Below, piece by piece: positions 43,826-54,000 of a DNA stretch of 64,000 nucleotides. The position numbers were made by a program, and so were the translations under genes. Location: contig NZ_JACJRS010000019.1 of the NCBI RefSeq assembly GCF_014697375.1, positions 1 to 64,000 of the forward strand, written 5' to 3'. The notes under the pieces are model-generated. The model saw only the letters and a program-made list of their open reading frames with translations, was not told the DNA's origin and did no database searches. How positions within the stretch are numbered: position 1 is the first letter of the stretch; each line of letters opens with the position of its first letter. The stretch comes from Phormidium sp. FACHB-1136. Its GTDB lineage: Bacteria > Cyanobacteriota > Cyanobacteriia > Phormidesmidales > Phormidesmidaceae.

Positions 43826-45085
43826 ATGAGCCCCTGGGATTCCCTTGATTCTTGGTCTGACTACTCGAATCGCCCTCCCGCTAGTTTGGAGGAGACGATT
43901 TATCAGCATTTTCAGCAGTGGCGGCGGCAGGAAGCGCCCCACGAGTTGCTGAATCGGTTTCGTCAATTGCTGACCCAAGGGGACAGCTACCCCGATGCCA
44001 CCGTGGCGCGGGCCTTGTTTGCCCTGGCGAAGGAGCCCAATGCCGAGCGGGAATTTAAGTACGTCCTCAACCGCTGTTGCTATACCCTGATTAATTTCTG
44101 GTATACCCAGCCTCGGGATCACTGGGCGATTCCTGAACTGATTGGGTTGTTTGACCACAACTCGGCCCCCGCCAATGCGCCCGATGTGCGGCGGGTTCAG
44201 GCTTTGATGAAGTCCTTTGCGACCAGTGACCAGTATGCGGCCCTGGGGCGTTTGGCTCAAATTTTGAGCGCGCCAAAGCGGGGATCCGGAACTCAGGCCG
44301 CCGTGGAAGAACAGCCCCTCGGCTACCGGATTTCCCACTATCCCTTTCTGTATCATGGCAGTTTGCTCACCAAGGATAGCGACCAGGAGCAGGCGCAAAA
44401 CGTCGGCGATCTGCGGCACAAGGCTGAGCTAAAGTTGGCGGTGAATTTGGCCCGTTACCACAGTGGCCTAAAGCAGCGGGGTGAAGATCGGAGGCTGGCT
44501 AGCCCAACCCTGCTGCCCGCCGCCGATTTTCAGCAGGCCATGGGCTACTACACGGGCAAGGTTGATGGCCACCGCGCCCAAAGGGACTTGGCCTCCTGGT
44601 TTTCCACCTATAGCAAAACCGCCCGATCCTTTGGCCGTTTTAAGGATGAGTTTGTGGATTATTTGATCGGGCCAATTGCGGCCCTTGAACCCAAATACAG
44701 CGGCAACCACTTTACCCGTAATCTGCGCCAGCATCTCTACGACACCCTGCCCCAGTTTGATGACCAACCCATCAACGACTTTATCCTGGTGGAAACCTGC
44801 CGTCAGGTGCTGAATTTTCTGGTGGTGGATAACCCCAAAAAGCCCGTTTTCCGACGCTATTGCCACCTGATCGAGGACATTGGCCACACCCTCACCATGG
44901 GGCTGTTGCTGCGGATTGTGCTCTTTTGCGCCAAAGCCAAACCCTGGTTAGAGCGGCGCTTTTCGATTCTGTTCAATCTGCACGAACGCCGCCTGTGCAA
45001 AGAGGTACCCTGGCTGGTCACCAGTTTGGAACATGCTAACCTAGCACTTATCACTAACTTCAATGACGTTGGCTACCAATTTTAG
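43826..45085 (+). CDS. Conserved-type cyanobacterial protein of unknown function
   Basis: The 419-residue protein begins MSPWDSLDSWSDYSNRPPAS and has no signal peptide. It is mostly helical by pattern, with stretches such as NAEREFKYVLNRCCYTLINF, TFSTYSKTARSFGRFKDEFV-like basic helices (here WFSTYSKTARSFGRFKDEF) and RRYCHLIEDIGHTLTMGLLL. I recall similar full-length proteins only from cyanobacteria but know no function. GTG at 43817 is an alternative start. It precedes an L,D-transpeptidase by 42 bases on the same strand, so a link to the cell envelope is possible but not shown. Confidence 0.85.
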   Translation: MSPWDSLDSWSDYSNRPPASLEETIYQHFQQWRRQEAPHELLNRFRQLLTQGDSYPDATVARALFALAKEPNAEREFKYVLNRCCYTLINFWYTQPRDHWAIPELIGLFDHNSAPANAPDVRRVQALMKSFATSDQYAALGRLAQILSAPKRGSGTQAAVEEQPLGYRISHYPFLYHGSLLTKDSDQEQAQNVGDLRHKAELKLAVNLARYHSGLKQRGEDRRLASPTLLPAADFQQAMGYYTGKVDGHRAQRDLASWFSTYSKTARSFGRFKDEFVDYLIGPIAALEPKYSGNHFTRNLRQHLYDTLPQFDDQPINDFILVETCRQVLNFLVVDNPKKPVFRRYCHLIEDIGHTLTMGLLLRIVLFCAKAKPWLERRFSILFNLHERRLCKEVPWLVTSLEHANLALITNFNDVGYQF

Positions 45086-45127
45086 GTAGGAAAAATTTCC
45101 AGGAACAGTGTTTAGGAACGGTCTGGC

Positions 45128-45790
45128 ATGGGACAATCTCGCATCGATCTGCCTGAGACAAAACAACCCGGTGCCCAATCCTGCTCAGTCACCCCCGATT
45201 TCCCCTCTAAAGCCGGATGGCGGTGGAGGGGTTTGCTGGCTGGATGTTTAGGTTGGAGCCTTTTGGCTGGGCCGAGTTGGGCTTTGTTATCCCCAGTGCC
45301 AGCCCCCCTGTCCACAGGAGGGGAATTGCGGTCAGCAACCCCGCCCTTGCCACCGCTGGGGGAAGCGACCGACCACTTGCCGCCGAGGGTCGATCCGATC
45401 TATGCCAGCCATGTGGTGCTGCGGCTGTCGGATCGTCGCGTGTATCTCTATGATGGCGACCAGCTATGGGTGTCCTATCCGGTGGCGGTAGGGCGCGAAG
45501 GCTGGGCCACCCCCACCGGGAACTTTATGGTGCAGCGCAAACAGGCCGATCCCACCTGGCGGCATCCCTTCACCGGGGCACTGGTTCCCCCCGGCCCAGA
45601 CAATCCCCTCGGTCGTCATTGGGTGGGCTTTTGGAGCGATGGGAATAATGTGATTGGTTTCCACGGCACCCCCCAGGAGGAGTTGATTGGGCAGGCGGTG
45701 TCCCATGGCTGTGTGCGGATGCGCAATGCCGATGTGGCGGAATTCTTTGAGCGGGTGCAGGTGGGGACTCCGGTGGTGGTGGAACCCTAG
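45128..45790 (+). CDS. L,D-transpeptidase (YkuD)
   Basis: The 220-residue protein has an N-terminal hydrophobic segment (about 28-55) for export. The YkuD catalytic domain follows, with VLRLSDRRVYLYDGDQLWVS, then HGTPQEELIG and the active-site SHGCVRMRNADV, where Cys195 is the nucleophile and Arg197 supports it. Such enzymes form 3-3 crosslinks in peptidoglycan or attach proteins to it in the periplasm. It lies close behind the 419-residue unknown protein and may share its transcript. A lysozyme gene is about 1 kb downstream. Confidence 0.94.
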   Translation: MGQSRIDLPETKQPGAQSCSVTPDFPSKAGWRWRGLLAGCLGWSLLAGPSWALLSPVPAPLSTGGELRSATPPLPPLGEATDHLPPRVDPIYASHVVLRLSDRRVYLYDGDQLWVSYPVAVGREGWATPTGNFMVQRKQADPTWRHPFTGALVPPGPDNPLGRHWVGFWSDGNNVIGFHGTPQEELIGQAVSHGCVRMRNADVAEFFERVQVGTPVVVEP

Positions 45791-45829
45791 GCGAGGTGGG
45801 TTGGTTCTAGTTTGTACCTGTCATGATCC

Positions 45830-46390
45830 CTAGTCTGTGCCTGCCATGATCAGGTCGAAGCCGTAGTCGATGTAGGTGGCGTTGGGCATGAGGGTACCGA
45901 GCAGATTGGCTCCGGTGAGGTCGGTGCCCGTTAGGTCGGCATTGCGTAGGTCGGCCCCTTGCAGGTTGGCTTGGCTGAGGCTGGCCCCGCGTAGATTCGC
46001 CCGCTTGAGGTTCGCCCCGCGCAGGTCGCAACCGCTGAGGGATGCATCCACCAATTGGGCATGGCTGAGGTTGGCCCCGGTCATCTGTGCCCCAGAGAGG
46101 ATGGCTTGGTAGAGGTTCGCCGCCGATAGATCCACCCGGATGAGTTCGGCTCCGATCAAATTGGCCCGATGCAGGATAGCCCGGTGCAGACTCGTGCGAT
46201 CTAGCACCGCACCGGGCAGAAACGCCCCCGCGCCGTTCACCCCTTGTAGATTGCATTCCACCAGTTCAATGAAGGGAAACTTCACATCTTTAAACGACAG
46301 ATGATGCAGATCTAGGTGCTCAAACCGCAGATGGCCCTGGTTGTAGCGCTGGATGAGATCGGTAATGGAGAAGCGATTGAGCGGCAACAT
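45830..46390 (-). CDS. Pentapeptide repeat protein
   Basis: The product of 186 residues has a short N-terminal helix region (MLPLNRFSITDLIQRYNQGH) and then about 25 A(D/N)LxX repeats, for example ANLKRANLRGASLSQANLQG. They should fold into a right-handed quadrilateral beta-helix. Some members mimic DNA and bind gyrase, but for most cyanobacterial ones the partner is unknown. The ATG at 46388-46390 fits relatives; the frame is open 12 codons further. It is convergent with the L,D-transpeptidase gene. Confidence 0.92.
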   Translation of the reverse strand: MLPLNRFSITDLIQRYNQGHLRFEHLDLHHLSFKDVKFPFIELVECNLQGVNGAGAFLPGAVLDRTSLHRAILHRANLIGAELIRVDLSAANLYQAILSGAQMTGANLSHAQLVDASLSGCDLRGANLKRANLRGASLSQANLQGADLRNADLTGTDLTGANLLGTLMPNATYIDYGFDLIMAGTD

Positions 46391-46850
46391 GGGTACACCA
46401 CAAACACAGCTAAGGACGGCGACCACACCGCCGAGGCGAAAGACCCTTGAGTCCGCCGCCCTTGACCTGATAGGAACGAGTAGATGAGCGCCCTGGAGAT
46501 ATCCTTAGCACAGGTGGGCGGGCTACCGAGGAGGTCAATCCGACTGTCACAACCGCAACCAAGGATAACCATGCCGTTGGCCGCCAGGGTTGAGAGCCCG
46601 TGGAGATGCCCTACTTCCATACTATAGGTTGTACCAAGAAACCGAGATTCAACGGTTGCGAAGAATTTATTAAATTACCGAGGTACAGCGCTCTTGCACC
46701 CTTGGGGATCAAGGTCTGCTCCCCTGGAGTAGCCGTGGCTGAACTCCGAACCACGCGGGCCTGTGAAGGTACGCTTCATTTGCGCATCGTCCATCGGGAA
46801 GCAAGCTACACTGACCATGTCTGTGCCTGGGTAAACGGGAGATTGTGGCC
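46391..46850. other. 460-base intergenic region
   Basis: No convincing gene is seen. The stretch separates the divergent pentapeptide and lysozyme genes. It contains the inverted repeat CCTTGGGGATCAAGG near 46700 and several short open frames that resemble nothing known. A small RNA cannot be excluded. Confidence 0.45.
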
Positions 46851-48221
46851 ATGGCTGGGGTGCCGCTGCCGGGGATCGATCTAATCAAAACCTTTGAGGG
46901 GTCTCATCTGGAGGCCTATCCCGACCCTAAAACGGGGGGCGCACCCATCACCATTGGCTGGGGTTCCACCCGCGACCGTCAAGGTCGTCCCTTCAAACTG
47001 GGAGACCGCATCACCCAGCAGGAGGCCGATGACCTGCTAATGGATCAAGTGATTCGATCCTACCTACCGCCCCAATCCCGCATCCCCGGTTGGGATCGCC
47101 TCAACGACAATCAGCGGGGGGCCATCCTCAGCTTTGCCTATAACCTGGGAGCCCAGTTCTATGGGGCCAACGGCTTTGAAACGATTTCGCGGGTACTCCG
47201 CAACCAAGAGTGGCACAACCTAGAAGCGGCCTTGATTTTGTATCGCAACCCCGGCAGTCGGGTGGAGGAAGGCTTGCTGCGGCGTCGGTTGTCGGAGGCC
47301 AATGTGTTTTTATCGGGCACTCCAGGGGTGTCCCTCAGTGCGGCGGGGCAGCGCTACCTCTCTGGAGGCCGCACCCGTGACCCCAACTCCCCCCTCAGCC
47401 GCGAGGCCCAAGCCTACCTGGCCAATCGGCCCCGCGTCACCAGTGGCGGTGCGGCGGCAGCCAATCCCCCGGTGTCTCCCGGTAGTCGGCCCCTGCGGCT
47501 AACGACGCCCTACCTGCAAGGGCCAGATGTGCAGCAGGCTCAAGCGGCCCTAGTCCGCTGGGGAGCCAACCTGGTGCCCGATGGCGTCTTTGGCCCCACG
47601 ACCCAACGAGCCGTCATCCAGTTTCAGGCGGCCCAGGGGTTAGAACCCGATGGGGTGGTAGGGTCTCAAACCTGGACGGCTCTCCAGCGCCAGGTGGCCG
47701 TTCCGCCGCCGCCCGCTGTCCCGCCCCAGCCGCCTCGATCCTTGCCATCGACCCCAGCAACCGCCCCTAGCCTACCCCGCACCCTGCGGCTAACGCACCC
47801 CTTCACCACGGGGTCTGATGTGCGTGATTTGCAGCAGGCTCTAGCCCGGTCGGGGGTGGCCCTCGTGGTGGATGGTGTCTTTGGCCCCGGCACGGATCGG
47901 GCGGTCAAGTTGTTTCAATCAAACCGGGGGTTAGCTGCTGATGGCGTTGTGGGGCCGCGCACTTGGGCCATGCTCCAGGGATCGGCCACTCCCGCCGCCC
48001 CTACCGCCAGCCCCCGCGCCCTACGGCTTACCCACCCCTTTACCACGGGGCCAGATGTTCGGTTGCTGCAACAGGGGCTCACCCGATCTGGGTTTACCGT
48101 CGCCGATGATGGCATCTTTGGCCCCGGCACCGAACGAGCCGTAAAACAGTTCCAAGCCAGCCGTCGCCTCGTGGCCGATGGCATTGTGGGGGCACAAACC
48201 CGCGCTCGGCTGGGGCTTTAG
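46851..48221 (+). CDS. Phage-type lysozyme (GH24) with three peptidoglycan-binding domains
   Basis: The protein of 456 residues opens with a GH24 muramidase: catalytic Glu16 in LIKTFEGSHLEAYPDP, then APITIGWGSTRD and NDNQRGAILSFAYNLGAQFY. Three PG_binding_1 repeats follow at about 210-280, 308-378 and 388-456. Each starts LRLTxP(Y/F) and contains DGVFGPxT..AV..FQ or DGIFGPGT. Pro/Ala-rich linkers join them. No signal peptide is seen and no phage genes lie near, so export or role (cell-wall turnover, defence or domesticated endolysin) is open. The ATG at 46851 is preferred to GTG at 46845. Confidence 0.93.
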   Translation: MAGVPLPGIDLIKTFEGSHLEAYPDPKTGGAPITIGWGSTRDRQGRPFKLGDRITQQEADDLLMDQVIRSYLPPQSRIPGWDRLNDNQRGAILSFAYNLGAQFYGANGFETISRVLRNQEWHNLEAALILYRNPGSRVEEGLLRRRLSEANVFLSGTPGVSLSAAGQRYLSGGRTRDPNSPLSREAQAYLANRPRVTSGGAAAANPPVSPGSRPLRLTTPYLQGPDVQQAQAALVRWGANLVPDGVFGPTTQRAVIQFQAAQGLEPDGVVGSQTWTALQRQVAVPPPPAVPPQPPRSLPSTPATAPSLPRTLRLTHPFTTGSDVRDLQQALARSGVALVVDGVFGPGTDRAVKLFQSNRGLAADGVVGPRTWAMLQGSATPAAPTASPRALRLTHPFTTGPDVRLLQQGLTRSGFTVADDGIFGPGTERAVKQFQASRRLVADGIVGAQTRARLGL

Positions 48222-48235
48222 ATGAATGCCGGAGG

Positions 48236-48727
48236 TTAGCGGTAGTTCGTGAATTGCAGGGCTAGGGGCCAATCTTCCTGCTTCACCAACTGCATGGCCT
48301 GTTGCAGGTCGTCTTTGGATTTACCCGACACCCGCACCGCATCCCCTTGGATGGAAGCGGTCACTTTTTTGAGGTTGTCGCGGATCAGCTTCGACACCTG
48401 CTTGGCCATCTCCTGACTCATGCCCTTCTTGAGGGTAATCTGCTGGCGCACTCGGTTGCCGCTAGCGGATTCCACCACACCGTAGTCAAAAATTTTCAGG
48501 GACAAGTCCCGCTTCGCCGCCTTCTGATGCATCAGTTCCTTCACCGAATCCAGGCTCATCTGGCTGGCGGTTTCGATGGTGATGGTGTCGTTACTGAGTT
48601 CGATGGTGGTTTTGCTGTCCTTCAGGTCGTAGCGACTGGTGACATCGCGGCGGGTTTGGTCGAGGGCGTTGACCAGTTCTTGGCGGTCAAAGTCGCTGAC
48701 AATATCAAAGGAAAACGTAGAGGCCAT
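48236..48727 (-). CDS. YajQ family nucleotide-binding protein
   Basis: The 163-residue protein matches Yaj[21 protein letters not shown] at the start, [20 protein letters not shown], and [20 protein letters not shown] near the end. It has two ferredoxin-like folds. Some members bind c-di-GMP and act in transcription control, others bind tRNA or GTP. With three GGDEF proteins in this window, a c-di-GMP link is possible. The ATG at 48725-48727 is standard. It converges with the lysozyme gene (14 bases between stops). Confidence 0.95.
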   Translation of the reverse strand: MASTFSFDIVSDFDRQELVNALDQTRRDVTSRYDLKDSKTTIELSNDTITIETASQMSLDSVKELMHQKAAKRDLSLKIFDYGVVESASGNRVRQQITLKKGMSQEMAKQVSKLIRDNLKKVTASIQGDAVRVSGKSKDDLQQAMQLVKQEDWPLALQFTNYR

Positions 48728-48812
48728 CGTGGAGGGTCTCCCAAATACCAACAATTTCTAACTACCGCGTTCTAGCCGTTGTGTTCTAACTATCGCGTGA
48801 ATCACCACCAGC

Positions 48813-49217
48813 CTACAGGAAGGCGGCACGACAACTCAAGACATACAGGGTGAAGGTGCCCAGGTTGGCCAACCCAAACATCAGCGAACGCAACATAGGC
48901 ACATCGGCAATATAAAACACCGGATACAGCGACCGGGCCACCAAATAGACCACCGTGGCCCCTAACGCAACCGAAGACTGGATCTGGGTGACGTAGGCCA
49001 TCAATGCCGCCGGAGCAAAGAGAATCATCGACTCGAAGGCGTTTTCGTGGGCCCAGGTGGCCCGCTGAGCGTAGGGGGGCAACTGGGGCAGCATGGCACG
49101 AGGGGCAGATTTGTCGTAGCCCAGCTTAAAGCGGGCATAGCCCACGGCCAAGAAGGGCAGATACACAAGTACCGCTGCCAGGGGAATACTGAGCAGGAGA
49201 AAATCGGGCATGGCCAT
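48813..49217 (-). CDS. MAPEG family membrane protein
   Basis: The 134-residue protein has four membrane helices and MAPEG landmarks: AVGYARFKLGYDKSAPR, RATWAHENAFESMILFAPA and ARSLYPVFYIADVPMLRSLM. Eukaryotic members use glutathione in lipid mediator synthesis. Bacterial ones are mostly uncharacterised. It starts nine bases after the stop of the SLOG-like gene at 49227, so the two may be cotranscribed with the DRTGG gene further upstream. Confidence 0.92.
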   Translation of the reverse strand: MAMPDFLLLSIPLAAVLVYLPFLAVGYARFKLGYDKSAPRAMLPQLPPYAQRATWAHENAFESMILFAPAALMAYVTQIQSSVALGATVVYLVARSLYPVFYIADVPMLRSLMFGLANLGTFTLYVLSCRAAFL

Positions 49218-49226
49218 GACAATTTC

Positions 49227-49730
49227 CTAATCGAAGTAAAACAGCGTCACGATTTTACGCTGGTCTTCGGCATCCTGGCAGGTGCGCAGCAGGGTGTGGC
49301 TGTCGTGGAAGGCGAAACAGATCAACTGCTGGCAACGGGAGATAATTTCCTGGTTGCAGATGGAACTAGCCTCCGCCAAGGATAGAACATCGTTGGAGGG
49401 ATTCTCCACCAGGTGCATCACGTCCTCCAGTTGATCCCGTGATTCGCGAGGCTGGCGCTCTAGGCTTTGGGGCAAAATTACCGTCAACAGGTTGGGATCG
49501 GCCTTCATCGCCCCCCGAATGGCCGCCGAATTCGTGCCCGTCGCGCCGGAGGTGATGACTCGGTTTCCCCCCAGCACGAGGGCATAGGTCATCAGCTCGA
49601 TGAGCTGCTGATGGGTGATGGGCACATGGCGAGACCCCAGAATGGCCACTCGCTTAGAACCGGACTGTTGAATAGCGGCCAGTTCCTGGAGGAAGGTATC
49701 GACTTTGGATGCTTCGATAGACTGACTCAA
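49227..49730 (-). CDS. SLOG/DprA-like Rossmann protein
   Basis: The 167-residue protein reads RVAILGSRHVPITHQQLIEL, then VLGGNRVITSGATGTNSAAI and RGAMKAD, a nucleotide-binding pattern of the LOG/DprA superfamily. Members bind nucleotides or DNA, some in DNA uptake, some in sensing. The C-terminal part includes SSICNQEIISRCQQLICFAF. The start is TTG at 49730; no ATG is near. It lies between the MAPEG and DRTGG genes on the same strand. Its role is not known. Confidence 0.75.
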   Translation of the reverse strand: MSQSIEASKVDTFLQELAAIQQSGSKRVAILGSRHVPITHQQLIELMTYALVLGGNRVITSGATGTNSAAIRGAMKADPNLLTVILPQSLERQPRESRDQLEDVMHLVENPSNDVLSLAEASSICNQEIISRCQQLICFAFHDSHTLLRTCQDAEDQRKIVTLFYFD

Positions 49731-49823
49731 CGGCTACACCGATTAGGAGAAGACGGGCTTCATTGTATCAGACCCCTGTTCTCCCTGGGCAGACCTGGGC
49801 AGGGTTCTGGGGTAAGGTCGCCT

Positions 49824-50897
49824 CTAGCCCGCTGAGACGGGCAGTTTCAGGTCAATCAGGCTGAGCAGGCGATCTAGATCCAGATGGGTGGAGACTAAAT
49901 CTTGGACGCACTGCACTTTGATGGGCTGATGGAGTCGTACTTGGCCAAACAGCTCGTCGATGCGCTCCACGGTGGAGAGGGTGTCGGAATCCACCGCCAT
50001 GATGGGAATTTCGAGATCCGTGGCCCGCTCTAGGATGGGGGGAGTGGGGGGGATTTGCCCGGTCAGCACGAGGCACTGCGTGGAGGTTTCTAGGGCGGCA
50101 AACTGGATGTCGGTACGGTCTCCCCCGGTCACCACGGCCATGTTCAACCCCTTGCGGAAGTAGCGCAGGGCAGAGTTGACGTTCATGGCCCCAATGGTGA
50201 GGCTTTCTACCATCAGTTCCATGCGGTCGGGGCAGCACAGCACCTCGGCGTGCAGTCGGGCCACAATTTCTCCCACGGTGATGCTCCGCATGATGGGGGA
50301 ACGGGGAAACAGCGCCAGCACCGGGATGCCTTGCTGTTCGAGGAAGGGCTGGGTAATGTGCTGGGCCGATGCTAGGCTGTCATCGGGCACATCGTTGAGG
50401 ATTACCCCCACCAGATGACGCCCCAGTTGGGCCTTAGCCGCCAGCAGCCGATCCACCAGCAGGGGGGAATCGTAGCGGGTGACCAACAGCACCGAGGCAT
50501 CAAGATCAGCGGCCATGCGCGGGAGGGATAGATTGAGCAGGATCCCCTCCGTGAGGTTACCGGGGCCTTCTAGCAGCAGGAGGGCTTCCCCCCGACTTTG
50601 GCTGTAGGCGGATAGGCTATGGTCAGCCAGGGTGCCCTGGGTGAGGCGCTGCTCCACCGACGCTTCGGTGAGAGAGGCCAAGGGGGGATAGTAGCGATTC
50701 GCGGGTAACTTCAGGGTTTCTAGGATGAAATCGAGGTCGGGATCGAGGGCGTTGTCGTTCAAGGCGCTACCGAGGGGTTTGCCAAAGGCAATATCCACGC
50801 CCATGGCCTGGAGTTTGAGGCCAATGCCCAGGATGGCTGCCGACTTGCCACTGTAGGGCTCGGTCGATCCAATTAATAAACGCTTTGAACTGGGCAC
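49824..50897 (-). CDS. Phosphotransacetylase-N-like protein (P-loop + DRTGG)
   Basis: The 357-residue protein has a BioD-like P-loop domain (IGSTEPYSGKSAAILGIGLK near the start) and a C-terminal DRTGG domain (MAVVTGGDRTDIQFAALETS). This matches the N-terminal module of long phosphate acetyltransferases without the catalytic PTA domain. It may be regulatory, binding a nucleotide. The start is GTG at 50897 with AAGGAG at a good distance. It stands 106 bases downstream of the giant Hsp70-like gene, on the same strand. Confidence 0.9.
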   Translation of the reverse strand: MPSSKRLLIGSTEPYSGKSAAILGIGLKLQAMGVDIAFGKPLGSALNDNALDPDLDFILETLKLPANRYYPPLASLTEASVEQRLTQGTLADHSLSAYSQSRGEALLLLEGPGNLTEGILLNLSLPRMAADLDASVLLVTRYDSPLLVDRLLAAKAQLGRHLVGVILNDVPDDSLASAQHITQPFLEQQGIPVLALFPRSPIMRSITVGEIVARLHAEVLCCPDRMELMVESLTIGAMNVNSALRYFRKGLNMAVVTGGDRTDIQFAALETSTQCLVLTGQIPPTPPILERATDLEIPIMAVDSDTLSTVERIDELFGQVRLHQPIKVQCVQDLVSTHLDLDRLLSLIDLKLPVSAG

Positions 50898-51003
50898 GCC
50901 ATCACTCCTTCACATGGGGGAACCATCTAGTCTCTAGGGTAGACCAAACTAGACCCTTCATAATACCTGGGACGTGGGTAACCCAGGGCAAACCCGTCAT
51001 CAT

Positions 51004-54000
51004 TCACACGCTGAGGGTGGTGAGTTTGACCAGGAGCGGATCGACTAGGGTTTGTTGTTTGTCAGCCAGCAGTTGTTGGATGTAGGCCCGCAGCCCTTGG
51101 CTTTGCTGGGGATTGGGCACATACACCTGGGGGGTAGGGCGGCTAAACAGGGGAGCCATGCCCAGCCGTTTGAGGGCCGGATCTGCGCTAGGAATCAGCA
51201 AGGGGCTGGGGGTGGCGGTAGGGAGAAGGCCGGGGGGCAAACGTCCTTCTAGCAGGGCCATGAGGTGGGCTTCACATACCGATACATTGAGCCCCTGTTC
51301 CTGGAGCAGGTGGAGGATACCGCTGAGGGGCAGGGGTTGATCCGTACAGGTGCGCAGCAGTTCCATCAGCAGAAACATATCGCTGTACTGGTGGCGGTTG
51401 AGGTCGAGCACCTGGGGATAGCGGGCCAAATTCACCAGGCCATAGGCAACACGGCTGCAACTGGGGGGACGGTCGCTGTGGTAGGTGTCTTGGACGATGG
51501 TGGCGTTGGGGAACTTTTGCCGTAGCCAGCGGGCCATCTTGGGCAGTGATGCACTGCCGCCCGTACAAACCACCTGATGCACCGCCTGACTGGCCATGCC
51601 CACTTCGCTCAGCAGGCGATTGAGATGGCCGTTGATGCGCTGAATGTAGGGCAGGATGATTCGGTCTTCTAGATCCTTGCTGCGCACCACCCAGTGTTGA
51701 TCGGCTAAATCAAGCTCAAATTGGGACTGGTGCTGGAGGATGATTTTGAGGTGGCGGGCCGCATCTAAAACGCTCTGCCCCAACGCCGAGGATTCTAGCC
51801 GCTGCCAGATCCGTTGCCGACGGGCGAGGTCGGGTTCGGCGGGGCGGGGTAGATCTAGGTCATCCAGGCGTAGGTCGGCCCAGTGGGCATTCTCCAATTC
51901 TGGCACCTCTGCCTGCCAGCCCCAGCCATTGGCCCCAGTGGATTGACGGGCGGGCGGGCGGGCGCGAGGCTGCCGACGGTCGGCGGGGTGCAGCAGTTGG
52001 CAGACGATATCGAGGTCAATGGCATCCCCAGCATAGGCGAGGGAATGGAGAGCAAAATCTTCGTAACTCAGGTTAGCCAAGGGTTCTGGGATATTGACGA
52101 GGCCCACTTCGGTGACGGTGGATCCGGCGGAAATCACCACGGTGCCCCCTGTCCACTGACAGGCGTAGAGGGTTTGCTGTTGGATGGGCTGGCTTTGGCC
52201 CTGGGGCACGGGGGTGGCGGGATCGGGCAGGCCCGACAACACCGCCGCAATGGCATCCTCAATGAAGTACACATCATCGGCACTAGCCACCAGCCCTGCC
52301 CCTAGCACCGCTTCTCTGAGGTTAAAGGTGTAGGTGTCGGGCCAGTTGGCGGGGTAGCTCACCACCACTCCGGCTAACTGCCCTAGGGCTTGGGCAATGG
52401 CCTCGGCCTTCAGCCCCACAGCCCCTAAGGTAAAGGACGCCTCGCGCTGGAGAGCCTGGGGTAGGGTGGCCAAGAGCCCCTGCAAACTGTCTTGAAACGC
52501 CTTTAGGGGGAGTCGGGTAGCCTCCGACCACTGGATTTGTGGCTGGGAGGTGGCCCCACAACCGAAGGGAATGCCAAGGCGCAAAAACGGCTTCAGATTT
52601 TTGAGCGTTACCGTACTATCGTCGGGGTCACCCTCGCTCCAGGTGACGGTGAGAGCCGATGATCCAACGGACTGCACTTGGTAATCGCCGCTAGCCGCCA
52701 CCCGCACCAACCCCAAGGTTGGCAAGCGGAAAAACTTATCGGCGGTGGCCCCAGAAATGCCATTATCCACCCAATAGAGCGGGTGTACCTGGCCGCTGTA
52801 TCGTTCTAGCAGCACCGCCGATAGTCCCGTGGTGCCCAAATCTAGCCCTAAAAACCACAGGGATTCTGGGTCACGCCGAACGGGGGGCGGTGGTGGAGGC
52901 TCGGCGGGGGGCAGGGGTTCCGCCAGCAGGGCTTCCAGGTTGGCCAAGTCAGCCTCGTCTAGGGCGGAACCCCCTGAGGAGATCGGCGGGAAGACGGGTT
53001 GTCCAGGCGTTGGGGAGGCCAGGGGAACGGTCTGCGTGGGGGTGGCCCGATCCGTCAAGACTTCATCGACAAGATCCTGCGCCACATCGCCCGTTAAACT
53101 GGCAATCCGGTCTTGATCCAGGGAGCCCAAGATGCTGTCTAGGCTCATTTCCCGGTGCCAGTCACTATCTCCATTCACCGTCATGTCTGGCGTCATATCT
53201 GGCGGCCCAGAGGACATCGCACCCTCGTTACCTAGGGACGCTAGGGAAATATCGGGAGAAATTTCGTTACCTAGGGATGTTAGGGAGATATCGGGAGAGA
53301 CTTCGGCGGCGGCAGGTTCCGGTTCCAGCGCTCCCGTATCGCCTAGGCTCAAATCCAGGTCATCCAGGGTAATCGAGAAATCAAAGGGGTCGGTAGCGGC
53401 GGATGGTGGACTAGGATCTGGATCCGAACCCCCAAAATCTACCCCCCACGCCGCTAGGGAGTCGTCACCCGGACGAGCGGATCCAGCGTTGCCTAGGGAT
53501 GGTTCTGAAACGGCAAACTCTTCCAAGGTTGGCCCAGACGTGCCGAAGTCCTCCAAGGTTGGCCCAGACACAGGGAACTCATCCAAAGTCGGTTCGGTAG
53601 TCCCGAAGTCCTCCAAGGTTGGCCCAGACGTGCCAAAGTCCTCCACCGTTGGCCCAGATATGGCAAACTTCTCCAGGGTTGGCTCGGTAACCCCAAAGTC
53701 CCCCAGGGTTGGCCCAGACGTGCCAAAGTCCTCTAGCGTTGGCCCAGCTATGGTTGGGGCCGTTGGCGCAGGCTCCTGGGGTGCGGATGATTCCCCCCAA
53801 CCCAGGCTATCCAAGCTATCCCCCTCTAAGCTGAACGACAGATCGGGGACTTCCACGCTGGGCTGAATCGGCGGGGTGGGCAGGGAGGCGGGGGAATCTT
53901 GGTCGGTCTCCGGGCCACCGAAATCTCCAAACACGTCCTCGGCGGTTACGGCCTGCGTTTCCGGCTCTGGCAGGGGGAAGCGAGGATCAAGGCGAATATC

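Noticed and set aside
46600-46884. Plus-strand ORF upstream of the lysozyme
   Set aside because: Composition and peptide (Cys- and Thr-rich, no pattern) look random, and it overlaps the lysozyme start in another frame.
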